From assembly GCA_021737425.1 (NCBI GenBank), contig JAIPDZ010000008.1:1-36105 (forward strand): a stretch of 36,105 nucleotides of DNA. The letters run 5' to 3'. The notes under the pieces are model-generated. The model saw only the letters and a list, made by a program, of their open reading frames with translations, did no database searches and was not told the DNA's origin. The position numbers and the translations under genes were made by a program. Position 1 is the first letter of the stretch. Each line of letters opens with the position of its first letter. Below are positions 1 to 6,788 of the stretch, in pieces. Source of the stretch: Deltaproteobacteria bacterium (GTDB lineage Bacteria > Desulfobacterota > DSM-4660 > Desulfatiglandales > Desulfatiglandaceae).

Positions 1-575
1 GGATCAATGGATGGATAGAACCGATACTGGGGTATGGTAAGTTCCGGGGAAAAAAGGGCCGACGAAAAAATGGCCGCATCATATTGTTCCACATAAGGCT
101 TAAGAAACTCCCAGAGTTGGGGATTTGGGTGGGAAAGATCAATGTGACATCTCCACACCCACTTGTTTTTACGATCTTGGTTGAAGTGTATGAGGGCCGC
201 TGGCTGCGGATCATGGATGACGATGAGATCTTCGTCGAAATTCAGTTTTTCCGCATTTTTCTCATTATAGGCCATGAAGGTCTCAAAGTCCGTTTCCGTG
301 AAATGATCTTCCTGGCCCTGCAAGGCATTGTGAAACCGCTTGGTGATCTCGAAAAATTCCGGTTCTCCCTCAATGACGTCCCAGGTCACCGTAAGACCCA
401 TCTCATTTAAAAGCGGCACTATCCGGTGAAGCATTTCAGCCACGCCCCCGCCCACTTTGGTGGAGTTCACCATCTTGATGGAACGGCTCCCCACATGTGA
501 AGCCATGATGGTGAGTTCCTCGATAATATCCGGGCCCACCACCTCCCGATAATCAAAAAGGCTCGGTGTTGTCAT
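1..575 (-). CDS. treT: trehalose synthase (TreT-type GT4 glycosyltransferase), N-terminal part
   Basis: This CDS runs off the left edge, leaving 191 residues from its ATG at 573-575. AGGAGG at 582-587 lies 6 nt upstream of the start. The translation contains VNSTKVGGGVAEMLHRIVPL, then FFEITKRFHNALQG, HDPQPAALI, KWVWRCHIDLS and a final YPSIDP. That is the order seen at the N-terminus of TreT, a retaining family-4 glycosyltransferase that makes trehalose from a nucleotide-diphosphoglucose and glucose (family knowledge). The sugar-nucleotide-binding C-terminal Rossmann domain is outside the window, so function rests on the N-terminal half only. It follows the DUF5752-like gene by 63 nt on the same strand and is probably co-transcribed with it. 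A related GT4 enzyme with another acceptor remains possible. Confidence 0.85.
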   Translation of the reverse strand, partial: MTTPSLFDYREVVGPDIIEELTIMASHVGSRSIKMVNSTKVGGGVAEMLHRIVPLLNEMGLTVTWDVIEGEPEFFEITKRFHNALQGQEDHFTETDFETFMAYNEKNAEKLNFDEDLIVIHDPQPAALIHFNQDRKNKWVWRCHIDLSHPNPQLWEFLKPYVEQYDAAIFSSALFSPELTIPQYRFYPSID

Positions 576-638
576 TCGCCGCCTCCTGAGGGGGTTTCAC
601 AGGCCTGGCAGCTCTGTCCCCAAGAATCAACTCCTTGT

Positions 639-1286
639 TCAATTTTCAAGATATTCATCCATCAGTTGGATGATCCGGGCTCTGAGCCCTTCCAGGGTGA
701 AGACATTGATATCAATTTTTCTGATGTTTCGGGCCAGGTCGGACATTCCCAGACTCTCTTCTATCCACGCTGAAAAATCATCCCATTCCAGCTTCGTATG
801 CAGGCGCGACTCAATGTAATGGTAATAGAGGGAATAGATGCTGATACTTGCTATGGCATCCCGGAAAGAGGGGAGGTCATAGGCGAATTTGTCCGTGAGG
901 TAGACCACGCGCATGACATCGTACAGGTAGAAGGGGTCATCCCCGACCTTTTTACGGCAGTCCGGATTGTGACGGACATGCTCCTCAATGATGGCACTCA
1001 GGCGGTTCCTGAGCCGCTTTACACTGTTATGCTCGGAAAAATCAATGACCATCAGTTTTTCCGCCAGGGCCGTCTCATGGAAACTCCGATATGCCCAAAA
1101 GGCAAAGTCGCTGTTATACGGGAGTTGAACCTCACGCATTTTCATAAAGGCGGAGAAGGTGTGGTAGAAAATGGACGACTCGGAACAGGTCTTGATCAGA
1201 TGGAGCAAACCGTCAATATCAAACGCCTTCCTCCCGGTCAGCATTTCCAGCGATGCACTGGATGAGAATTGAAATACGGTGTTCAT
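639..1286 (-). CDS. DUF5752-like protein of unknown function
   Basis: A 215-residue soluble protein with no signal peptide or membrane segment. It starts MNTVFQFSSSASLEMLTGRK and continues with a histidine- and aromatic-rich helical region (SSIFYHTFSAF, SIYSLYYHYIESRLH). From memory this matches the DUF5752 family, which has no assigned function. The ATG at 1284-1286 has GGGAG about 9 nt upstream. The gene lies 63 nt upstream of the TreT-type glycosyltransferase on the same strand, which suggests a role tied to trehalose or related sugar synthesis; this is inference from context only. An overlapping plus-strand frame (798-1265) is a shadow. I am confident that the gene is real and less sure of the family label. 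Confidence 0.8.
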   Translation of the reverse strand: MNTVFQFSSSASLEMLTGRKAFDIDGLLHLIKTCSESSIFYHTFSAFMKMREVQLPYNSDFAFWAYRSFHETALAEKLMVIDFSEHNSVKRLRNRLSAIIEEHVRHNPDCRKKVGDDPFYLYDVMRVVYLTDKFAYDLPSFRDAIASISIYSLYYHYIESRLHTKLEWDDFSAWIEESLGMSDLARNIRKIDINVFTLEGLRARIIQLMDEYLEN

Positions 1287-1425
1287 GATGAAATCTCCCT
1301 TTTTTTTATCCTATCAAATAACTGGATGATCTCTCAAGAGAGTTTTCCTCGGTTTTGGAGAAACCGGGCGGCCTTGCGGATATACAGGTAAAGGAAAAGC
1401 GGGATGTCCTGCTCAGTGCAAATAG

Positions 1426-1455
1426 AAAAGGGGTGGCTCGGTATGAGCACCCCTT
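1426..1455 (-). terminator. rho-independent terminator after tRNA-Glu
   Basis: Read on the minus strand, an 8-bp arm AAGGGGTG (1448-1455) plus CTC (1445-1447) pairs with GAG (1437-1439) and CACCCCTT (1428-1435) around a 5-nt loop, with one bulged base at 1436. TTTTCTATTT follows. It lies 10 nt beyond the tRNA-Glu CCA end and is the natural terminator of the tRNA transcript. Confidence 0.75.
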
Positions 1456-1464
1456 AAAAAAAAC

Positions 1465-1542
1465 TGGCGTCCCCAAGGGGATTTGAACCCCTGTCGCAGG
1501 CGTGAAAGGCCTGTGTCCTGGACCTGGCTAGACGATGGGGAC
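1465..1542 (-). tRNA. tRNA-Glu (anticodon UUC)
   Basis: The minus-strand cloverleaf has acceptor arms GTCCCCA (1536-1542) and TGGGGAC (1469-1475), with a discriminator G at 1468 and an encoded CCA at 1465-1467. The anticodon stem CAGGC/GCCTG encloses loop CTTTCAC with anticodon TTC at 1504-1506. The T arm carries GGTTCAAAT. It is downstream of tRNA-Lys with a spacer of about 79 nt and shares its promoter. Confidence 0.96.
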
Positions 1543-1621
1543 GTTATTTAACCCAATAACGTTTAGAAATGGTCACCGTCGGGCATATGACCCGGATGCG
1601 GTCCAACGATCTTTTCTGCAA

Positions 1622-1698
1622 TGGTGGGCCGTACAGGAATCGAACCTGTGGCCAACGGATTAAAAGTCCGCTGCTCTACCTGGCTGAGCTAACGGCCC
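1622..1698 (-). tRNA. tRNA-Lys (anticodon UUU)
   Basis: The minus-strand cloverleaf has acceptor arms GGGCCGT (1692-1698) and ACGGCCC (1626-1632), discriminator A, and an encoded CCA at 1622-1624. The anticodon loop CTTTTAA gives TTT at 1662-1664. The T loop contains GGTTCGATTC. It is the first gene of a tRNA-Lys/tRNA-Glu transcript. Confidence 0.96.
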
Positions 1699-1713
1699 TG
1701 ACATAAACTTTAA

Positions 1714-1742
1714 TTTATAACACCTCACATCCCATTTGTCAA
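1714..1742 (-). promoter_or_regulatory. sigma-70-type promoter for the tRNA-Lys/tRNA-Glu transcript
   Basis: On the minus strand, TTGACA (1737-1742, perfect -35) is followed by a 17-nt spacer and TATAAA (1714-1719, 5 of 6 for -10). The expected start site lies just upstream of the tRNA-Lys 5' end at 1698. The promoter begins only 8 nt beyond the radical SAM stop codon, so the tRNAs need not depend on read-through from that operon. Confidence 0.75.
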
Positions 1743-1749
1743 AATATAT

Positions 1750-2814
1750 TTAGCGCCCAAAGATATTTCTTTGGATCAGCTCGATCTCTTCTGTGTTGGG
1801 CGGATAGGGGTAGTTCCACTGTTTCACATCCGGAAGACAATTTCCGAAAGGACGGTTGCAGGCGACTTTCCCCTCGTTATCCGTGCATCCGGTGGTCATA
1901 AAGGGTATGCCCGAATGGATTGCCGCGGTCACTTCATCTTGGGGACCGCCCATGTGGATGAGACGGCCTTCTGGACTGAAAGTCATGTCTTTCACGCGTA
2001 GAGATCGCTCTTCGATCATGTACCGGGCCAGTTGAACCCTCAGATAGGAATCCCAGGGGGGTTGGGGCCGATCCCATAATCGGGAGCCTTCTTCGGCAAA
2101 AAAGGAAAAAAGGTGGTTGCACACGCCCATGTGCCACAACCGGTCCATGAGGGTGATGATGTCTCTTTCGGTTTCGCCCATACCCACCATGAGATGGGCC
2201 CCGGTGTTATACGGCCCATAGATGTCAATGGCATGGGTCAGGATGTCCCAGTATTTCGCCCATCGGTGAGGGCCGGATACCCCCGTTCCCCGGTATTGGT
2301 CAAAAAGCGTCTGTGTGGTTAGATCCAGGGCCACCCCGATTTTATCCGCACCACTTTCCTGATAGCCCGTTAGATCGTCCCTGTCCAGGATGGTGGGCGC
2401 CACGAGAATGGATATGGGCAGATCGGTCTCCTGCTTGAGGCGTTGGGTCATTTCCATGGTGTGTCGGCGGCACTTTCCGTTGGTAATCATGGAAATGCAG
2501 GTTCGCTTCACATAATGGGGAGCCTTGTTGATGGCCTCAATGATCTGGTCCATGGAGAAAAGCGGCCAGTCCACATGGATGAAACTCTTGTCTTGATAGG
2601 TCCCGGGACGTTTTTTTGCCAAACCGCAATAGGCACAATTGGCTGAACACCCTTCATCATAATGCACCAGCAGGTTCACACACCGGTTTACCGCCCCCCT
2701 GTACATCCTGCCCTGAATGAGGTCCAGGGAAATGGCTGTGGCCTGGCTCATCTTGGCGTAAGCAGGGCTTTGGATTGGCGATTGGCGATTGGTGATTGAC
2801 GATTGAAAAGACAT
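1750..2814 (-). CDS. radical SAM protein, candidate LipS1/LipS2-type lipoyl synthase subunit
   Basis: The 354-residue reading frame has the radical SAM [4Fe-4S] motif in a CX3CX2C spacing (C56, C60, C63 in GCSANCAYCG). Near the C-terminus it has further cysteines (about C310, C319, C326) around CNRPFGN, candidates for a second cluster. The overall pattern is of the biotin/lipoyl synthase-like group. Following lplA and gcvH on the same strand, it fits the two-protein lipoyl synthase LipS1/LipS2, which inserts sulfur at C6 and C8 of a protein-bound octanoyl group (known from archaea and many bacteria). I cannot tell which of the two subunits this is, and no second copy is present. The first 21 residues (SSITNRQSPIQSPA and so on) are encoded by a heptamer-repeat arm. 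The ancestral start is probably Met22 (2749-2751), although AAGG upstream of 2814 may permit the longer form. Confidence 0.75.
   Translation of the reverse strand: MSFQSSITNRQSPIQSPAYAKMSQATAISLDLIQGRMYRGAVNRCVNLLVHYDEGCSANCAYCGLAKKRPGTYQDKSFIHVDWPLFSMDQIIEAINKAPHYVKRTCISMITNGKCRRHTMEMTQRLKQETDLPISILVAPTILDRDDLTGYQESGADKIGVALDLTTQTLFDQYRGTGVSGPHRWAKYWDILTHAIDIYGPYNTGAHLMVGMGETERDIITLMDRLWHMGVCNHLFSFFAEEGSRLWDRPQPPWDSYLRVQLARYMIEERSLRVKDMTFSPEGRLIHMGGPQDEVTAAIHSGIPFMTTGCTDNEGKVACNRPFGNCLPDVKQWNYPYPPNTEEIELIQRNIFGR
2772..2812. repeat. left inverted arm of five GATTGGC-type heptamers
   Basis: On the plus strand five heptamers follow in tandem from 2773 to 2807: GATTGGC, GATTGGC, GATTGGT, GATTGAC, GATTGAA, continuing AAAGA to 2812. 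They form one boundary of the four-helix-bundle cassette, and read on the minus strand they are translated as the start of the radical SAM protein. Confidence 0.9.
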
Positions 2815-2835
2815 GATAAATCTGTACCTTCTGAT

Positions 2836-3192
2836 TTACGATCGGCCCTGCCGGGCGGTTTTTCTACTTGCGATAAAAATGGATGAAAGTTCATGCGCTT
2901 CGGTAAATAGAGGAACAATTTTTTCCTTTTGCATTAATTCCTCGTCCATAATGAATTCCAGCCAGAATTCAGACTCGTCTGTCTCTTCTATCACAATGCT
3001 CAGTTTGGAGATGAAGGCTGCCTTGGACTGCGATTGAAGGGCGGCCCGGTAATTGGCGGCAACCGATGTCGAACATCTTATCAATTGGCCGCTAACATGA
3101 TCGCCCAACTTTGTTTTGGGCAGAGACAAAGCGAGTTTCACGCATCGATGCGCAAAAGCCTTTGTTCTTCCTTTCAGTTCCTGAGCGTTCAA
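2836..3192 (-). CDS. four-helix-bundle protein, S23 / 23S rRNA IVS type
   Basis: 118 residues, all helical in character. The opening KGRTKAFAHRCVKLALSLPK, then GQLIRCSTSVAANYRAA and KLSIVIEETDESEFWLEFI, are typical of the S23 family encoded in 23S rRNA intervening sequences and related to the Avd accessory proteins of diversity-generating retroelements. The family forms small helical oligomers that bind nucleic acid; its cellular role is poorly known. The start is a TTG (3190-3192), preceded in frame by a TAG two codons upstream, with GAGG about 13 nt away. The gene lies wholly within the inverted heptamer arms and interrupts the lplA-radical SAM operon. No reverse transcriptase or variable repeat is present, so a DGR is not indicated. 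Confidence 0.9.
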   Translation of the reverse strand: MNAQELKGRTKAFAHRCVKLALSLPKTKLGDHVSGQLIRCSTSVAANYRAALQSQSKAAFISKLSIVIEETDESEFWLEFIMDEELMQKEKIVPLFTEAHELSSIFIASRKTARQGRS

Positions 3193-3209
3193 TGGCTATT
3201 TGAGACCTC

Positions 3210-3248
3210 TTTTCCAATCAACAATCGCCAATCGTCAATCGCCAATCC
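3210..3248. repeat. right inverted arm of five heptamers
   Basis: Read on the minus strand from 3248, it is G followed by GATTGGC, GATTGAC, GATTGGC, GATTGTT, GATTGG and AAAAGA. It is the inverted partner of the arm at 2772-2812, with a few mismatches and a single-base length difference. It begins at the lplA stop codon. Confidence 0.9.
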
Positions 3249-4315
3249 TACAGTCTCACCTGGTTCTCCTTGGCCAGCAAAATGGCCTGGGTCAGTGTGG
3301 GCAGATCCACCCCGTAGATCATGTCCTTTTCCCATACCGATTTCAGGTTCTTTTCAATATGCTCGGGCCGGGCCGAGGTCCATTTCAGGGCGTTTTCCAG
3401 ACGGTGTATCTGGGCGGATGTGGAGAAGAAATCGCCGGTGATCAATACACTCTCAATGCTGGCCCCTGACAGGGAAAGGTAGATTTCCAGAAGGCCTCCC
3501 TGACTCTTGAGCTGGCCCACCCCCATTCTGGACCTGGGATGCTTGTGGGAAAAGATCCATTCCCTTTTGGTGTAGCGGTTTTGAATATAATGCTGAATGG
3601 TCTGTTGCTCCCAGGGGTCGGGGCGATCTTCTTGGAAAGCAATGCCGAATTCCTGTTCAAAGGCCTGTTGGATTGCCTCCATCATGGATTCGACGGAGAG
3701 GTCATGCCCCAGTTGCTCCCTGACCGTGGTCATCCGTTGGCTGAAGCAGTTGTATCCCTTGTCCCGAACCTTGACGAGAGGGGTGTTCATGATGTCGAGC
3801 ATGAGGGAGACGTCAAAATCCACCAAGAGACTGGTGTGAAACAGCAAGCTATTGTCCGCCTCGGATGCAGCAGACAGACCCGCGATCTTTTTCCCTGCCG
3901 CCTCCAGATCGTTTTTAGGCTGAAAACAGGCTTCAATCCCCACCCACTGGAGGGCATGAATCAGCACCCGGCTTAGAGATTCAAATACGCCCCCCACGCC
4001 TTTTTTAAGGCCGGGATAGTCCACATTAATGCCCAGGCCCAGGGCCACCACCCTGGGGCCCATGATGACGGTACCCCCGCCGGTGCTCCGCCTGTTCACC
4101 GCTATCCCCCGGGCCTGACACCGCTCCAGCCGGAGCGCCGCCTCGATATCCTGATATTTCCCCACAATCACGGAAGGGACAAATGTATACAGGTGCAGTA
4201 TGGGGGGAGAGTGGTGTAAGGCCACGGACTGGGGCAGAGTGTCATCAATGGCCAGGCCTTCTTGAGTGGACAGCATATGCCCACTCCCCTTAAAAAGACG
4301 CCATGTATCCGGCAT
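3248..4315 (-). CDS. lplA: lipoate-protein ligase (LplA-like, with C-terminal accessory domain)
   Basis: 355 residues. The N-terminal catalytic domain has RRSTGGGTV (residues 75-83), the adenylate/lipoate-binding loop, and KKIAGLSA (142-149) with the conserved lysine that contacts the lipoyl-AMP. A C-terminal domain of about 100 residues (roughly 240-340, including GVGQLKSQGGLLEIYLSLSG) corresponds to the LplB-like accessory domain needed for adenylation. The enzyme activates octanoate or lipoate with ATP and attaches it to a lysine of a carrier, probably the H protein encoded just upstream (8-nt gap). With the radical SAM protein downstream this is the layout of the sLpl(AB)/LipS route for making lipoate on the carrier. 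The stop codon abuts the repeat arm of the inserted cassette. Confidence 0.9.
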   Translation of the reverse strand: MPDTWRLFKGSGHMLSTQEGLAIDDTLPQSVALHHSPPILHLYTFVPSVIVGKYQDIEAALRLERCQARGIAVNRRSTGGGTVIMGPRVVALGLGINVDYPGLKKGVGGVFESLSRVLIHALQWVGIEACFQPKNDLEAAGKKIAGLSAASEADNSLLFHTSLLVDFDVSLMLDIMNTPLVKVRDKGYNCFSQRMTTVREQLGHDLSVESMMEAIQQAFEQEFGIAFQEDRPDPWEQQTIQHYIQNRYTKREWIFSHKHPRSRMGVGQLKSQGGLLEIYLSLSGASIESVLITGDFFSTSAQIHRLENALKWTSARPEHIEKNLKSVWEKDMIYGVDLPTLTQAILLAKENQVRL

Positions 4316-4323
4316 AACCCTGC

Positions 4324-4770
4324 TCAGGCCTTTGCTTTCTCCGCCTCGGTCTTCTCGATTTCCTTATCTATGAAATCACTCACTGCATCCCCATGAATCA
4401 GGTTTTCCAGCTCATCCGCCAGGTCGTCTTCATCTTCCGCCTCAATCACCAGGATCCAGCCCTTCCCATACGGGTCCGAGTTGATAAGACTGGTGTCCTC
4501 TTCAAGGTCTTCGTTGATCTCCGCGATCTCTCCGGATACCGGGGCCACCAGCTTTCCGATCCATTTTCTGGACTGAATTTTTCCACAGGTTTCCCCCTGT
4601 TCCACATCGTCTTCCTCTTCGGGCAGGTCCACAAAAACAATATCACCGGCCTCTTTCTGGAACATGTCGGTCATCCCCACGGTCACTTTCTTGCCATCCA
4701 CCCGGGCCCAACTGTGTTCTTCGTGATAGTAGAGCTCATCCGGCATGTTATACCCTTTTATTACAGCCAT
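4324..4770 (-). CDS. gcvH: glycine cleavage H-like lipoyl carrier protein
   Basis: 148 residues. It follows the H-protein fold: YHEEHSWARVDG, then GMTDMFQKEAGDIVFVDLP, the lipoyl hairpin and APVSGEI. Alignment to the usual ESVKA loop puts the lipoyl lysine at K69 in QSRKWIGKL, so the flanking residues are unusual though the lysine is kept. The C-terminus carries an acidic tail of about 45 residues (EAEDEDDLADELENL and onward) ending in EKTEAEKAKA, longer than in E. coli GcvH. AGGAGG lies about 7 nt before the ATG. It is followed by lplA after 8 nt. No gcvT or gcvP is in the window, so it may serve glycine cleavage elsewhere or another lipoyl-dependent reaction. Confidence 0.9.
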   Translation of the reverse strand: MAVIKGYNMPDELYYHEEHSWARVDGKKVTVGMTDMFQKEAGDIVFVDLPEEEDDVEQGETCGKIQSRKWIGKLVAPVSGEIAEINEDLEEDTSLINSDPYGKGWILVIEAEDEDDLADELENLIHGDAVSDFIDKEIEKTEAEKAKA

Positions 4771-4830
4771 TTCTAACCTCCTAAGATCTGATTTGGGTTT
4801 TGATGTACCATCTCAATCCCAAGGGGATAA

Positions 4831-4878
4831 ACCCTCGGACCCTGAAACCCTTACACCTTGGAACCTCTGTCCCTCCTA
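4831..4878. repeat. degenerate octamer repeat between hisD and gcvH
   Basis: Six successive 8-mers with an ACCCT-like start can be read: ACCCTCGG, ACCCTGAA, ACCCTTAC, ACCTTGGA, ACCTCTGT, CCCTCCTA. The last one contains the hisD stop codon (4876-4878). It recalls the heptamer arms in being a short-period tandem array touching a stop codon, but the unit differs and the copies are poor. Confidence 0.4.
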
Positions 4879-6168
4879 CTTAAACCTGGCCTTTATGGCT
4901 TTGGCATGAATGGGAAGCCCTTCCGCCTCGGCCAGGGTAATGACGGTGTCTTTCAGTCCGGCCAGCCCCTCTTTGCTCAGATACTGAAAGGTCGGTTTTT
5001 TGATGAAATCATCCAGGGACAGTCCGGAAAACATCCGGGCACACTGGCCGGTGGGCAGCACATGATTGGTGCCCGAGGCATAATCTCCGACCGGCACCGG
5101 GGCGTAGGGCCCTAAGAATATGGAACCGGCATGCTTTATCTTGTTCAAGGTGATAAAGGGATCTTTGGTCATGACCTGGAGATGTTCGGTGGCATATTCA
5201 TTGGTAAATGCCACGGCCTGGTCCATATCCCGGGCAATAAACACATAGGAATGCTTTTTCAAAGAGGATTCAAAGATCTCTTTGCGCGGGAGGGTTTCGT
5301 ACTCCCGGGCGATGATGTCGCACACGGCCGTGGCCAGAGATTCGGAGGTGGTCACCAGGACCGCGGCCGAGTCCGGATCATGTTCCACTTGAGAGAGGAA
5401 ATCCACGGCAATGAGTTCCGGATCGCCGGTATCGTCCGCCAGGATCAGGGCCTCACTGGGCCCGGCAGGAGAGTCGATGTCCACGTGCCCATAGACCATC
5501 ATTTTGGCGGCGGTCACATATTTGTTCCCGGGTCCGACGATCTTATCCACCTTGGGCATGGTCTCTGTGCCATAGGCCAGTCCGGCCACGCCCCAGGGCC
5601 CCCCCACCTTGAAAATGCGGTCACATCCGGCGATATCCGCCGCCACCAGGGTGGCCGAATTGGCCTTCATCCCCTTGCTGGGCGGCGTAATGGCCACGAT
5701 CTGCTCCACACCTGCGACCTTTGCCGGCAGTACCGTCATAAGGATGGAGCTGGGGTAGATGGCGCTTCCCCCCGGGATGTAACATCCCACCACGTCCATG
5801 GCCCGGGTGACCCGTCCGGCCAGGATGCCCTCACACACTTCAATGGACCACATGGAACGCTCTTTCTGGGCCTCATGAAATTTGGTGATGTTCGCGGCCG
5901 AAACTTTCAAGGCGTCCACCACCTTTGGGTCCACGTCTTGGTATGCTGCCTCGATCTCCTGTTTTGTCGCTTCCAGATCAGCAGGGGTGATATCGGACTT
6001 GTGTTTCACGTAGTGCTTGAGGGCCACGGCATCGCCGTTATCCCGGACATCATTGACAATGGACCGGACATCTTCAAAGATGGAAGAGATGTCCTCCATG
6101 GAGCGCTCCATGACCGCTTTTCGTCTTTCAGGGCTCAGGGCATCGATTTTTTCAGGTGTCATTTTCAT
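4876..6168 (-). CDS. hisD: histidinol dehydrogenase
   Basis: 430 residues, the normal length. It catalyses the last two steps of histidine synthesis, the NAD- and zinc-dependent oxidation of L-histidinol to L-histidine. Signatures in order: GCYIPGGSAIYPSSILM, the IVGPGNKYVTAAK motif, DSPAGPSE, QVEHDPDS (holding the Zn-ligand Gln and His; usually QAEHD), ATEHL, VPVGDYASGTNHVLPT with the Zn-ligand Asp, and the C-terminal EGLPIHAKAIKAR with the last ligand His. The ATG at 6166-6168 lies inside the 3' end of the nudix gene (17-nt overlap), so the two are co-transcribed. No other his gene is nearby. A long plus-strand frame opposite it (5131-6273) is a coding shadow. Confidence 0.97.
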   Translation of the reverse strand: MKMTPEKIDALSPERRKAVMERSMEDISSIFEDVRSIVNDVRDNGDAVALKHYVKHKSDITPADLEATKQEIEAAYQDVDPKVVDALKVSAANITKFHEAQKERSMWSIEVCEGILAGRVTRAMDVVGCYIPGGSAIYPSSILMTVLPAKVAGVEQIVAITPPSKGMKANSATLVAADIAGCDRIFKVGGPWGVAGLAYGTETMPKVDKIVGPGNKYVTAAKMMVYGHVDIDSPAGPSEALILADDTGDPELIAVDFLSQVEHDPDSAAVLVTTSESLATAVCDIIAREYETLPRKEIFESSLKKHSYVFIARDMDQAVAFTNEYATEHLQVMTKDPFITLNKIKHAGSIFLGPYAPVPVGDYASGTNHVLPTGQCARMFSGLSLDDFIKKPTFQYLSKEGLAGLKDTVITLAEAEGLPIHAKAIKARFK

Positions 6169-6712
6169 GCCTTGCTTTTTCTCCTTTATTATTTTTATGG
6201 GTCCTTATATGTGAAAAATAGTCACGTAATGCATCGGCGGTGCTTTGGAAGGCCAGATTCTGCCACGGGATAGTTGCCTCTGAGAACATTTTGGCCTCCC
6301 GAGTTTCATCTCCTGAAATCATTTCTCCGCCCACAGCTTCCGCCATATAGACGATCACCACCGGTATCTTCCCGGGATAGGAATAAACCCCGAGGAGTCT
6401 TTTGATTCGTATCTCCAGGCCGCATTCCTCCTGGGCCTCTCTTACCGCGGCTTGGGGTACCGGCTCGCCCCGGTCCACGTAGCCCCCGGGGAGAACCCAC
6501 TTGCCGCTTTGGGGTTTTATGGCCCGCTTTAGCAGGACGATGTTCCCCTCTGTCTCCAACACAGTGCATGAGACCACTTTGGGGTCCAAGTACAGCACAA
6601 AATCACATGCCGAACACACCAGTCTTTCCGGTTCCCCCCACTTGATACACGTTGAATGAACAGGTCCCCCGCATACAGGGCAAAAGTGAAATTCCGGATT
6701 ATGGTGGTGCAT
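6152..6712 (-). CDS. nudix hydrolase with N-terminal zinc ribbon
   Basis: 186 residues. An N-terminal CPVCGG / CSACDF pair forms a zinc ribbon within the first 37 residues. It is followed by a full nudix box GX5EX7REUXEEXGU (GYVDRGEPVPQAAVREAQEECGL region, about residues 77-99), which binds Mg2+ and cleaves nucleoside diphosphates linked to another moiety. The ribbon-plus-nudix layout resembles NudC-like or ADP-ribose-type hydrolases, but the substrate cannot be read from sequence. The end overlaps the start of hisD by 17 nt. No strong Shine-Dalgarno is visible before the ATG at 6710-6712. Confidence 0.88.
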   Translation of the reverse strand: MHHHNPEFHFCPVCGGPVHSTCIKWGEPERLVCSACDFVLYLDPKVVSCTVLETEGNIVLLKRAIKPQSGKWVLPGGYVDRGEPVPQAAVREAQEECGLEIRIKRLLGVYSYPGKIPVVIVYMAEAVGGEMISGDETREAKMFSEATIPWQNLAFQSTADALRDYFSHIRTHKNNKGEKARHENDT

Positions 6713-6788
6713 TTGTATAGTTTATCATGGTTGATTGCCGGTTAGAAAACACCTTAAAAAACAGGATCCTTCATGAACGGCGCCCCAA

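Larger units (their letters stand above)
2772..3248 (-). mobile_element. IVS-like cassette: four-helix-bundle gene between inverted heptamer arms
   Basis: The 477-bp unit is bounded by two inverted arms that both begin GGATTGGCGATTG at the outer end and finish GATTG(G)AAAAGA at the inner end. Its only gene is the S23-type four-helix-bundle ORF. The right outer base coincides with the first base of the lplA stop codon triplet (3248-3250). The left arm lies inside the N-terminal coding region of the radical SAM gene. I see no transposase and no obvious target duplication (flanks GCTTT and TACAG). Intervening sequences of bacterial 23S rRNA genes have the same plan: a few hundred bp, inverted ends forming a stem, and an S23-family ORF (established knowledge). 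That this is a mobile relative is inference. Confidence 0.55.

Noticed and set aside
798-1265. 155-codon plus-strand frame opposite the DUF5752-like gene
   Set aside because: The minus-strand gene has a ribosome binding site, fits the TreT operon and resembles a known family.
2772-2807. CRISPR-like array
   Set aside because: The 7-nt units are directly tandem without spacers, and no cas genes are present.
2836-3192. Diversity-generating retroelement suggested by the Avd-like fold
   Set aside because: No reverse transcriptase, template repeat or variable repeat lies in the window; the S23/IVS reading fits better.
5131-6273. 380-codon plus-strand frame opposite hisD
   Set aside because: hisD carries all family motifs. 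The opposite frame has no recognisable domain, is dominated by His/Gly/Arg, and is explained by hisD codon bias.
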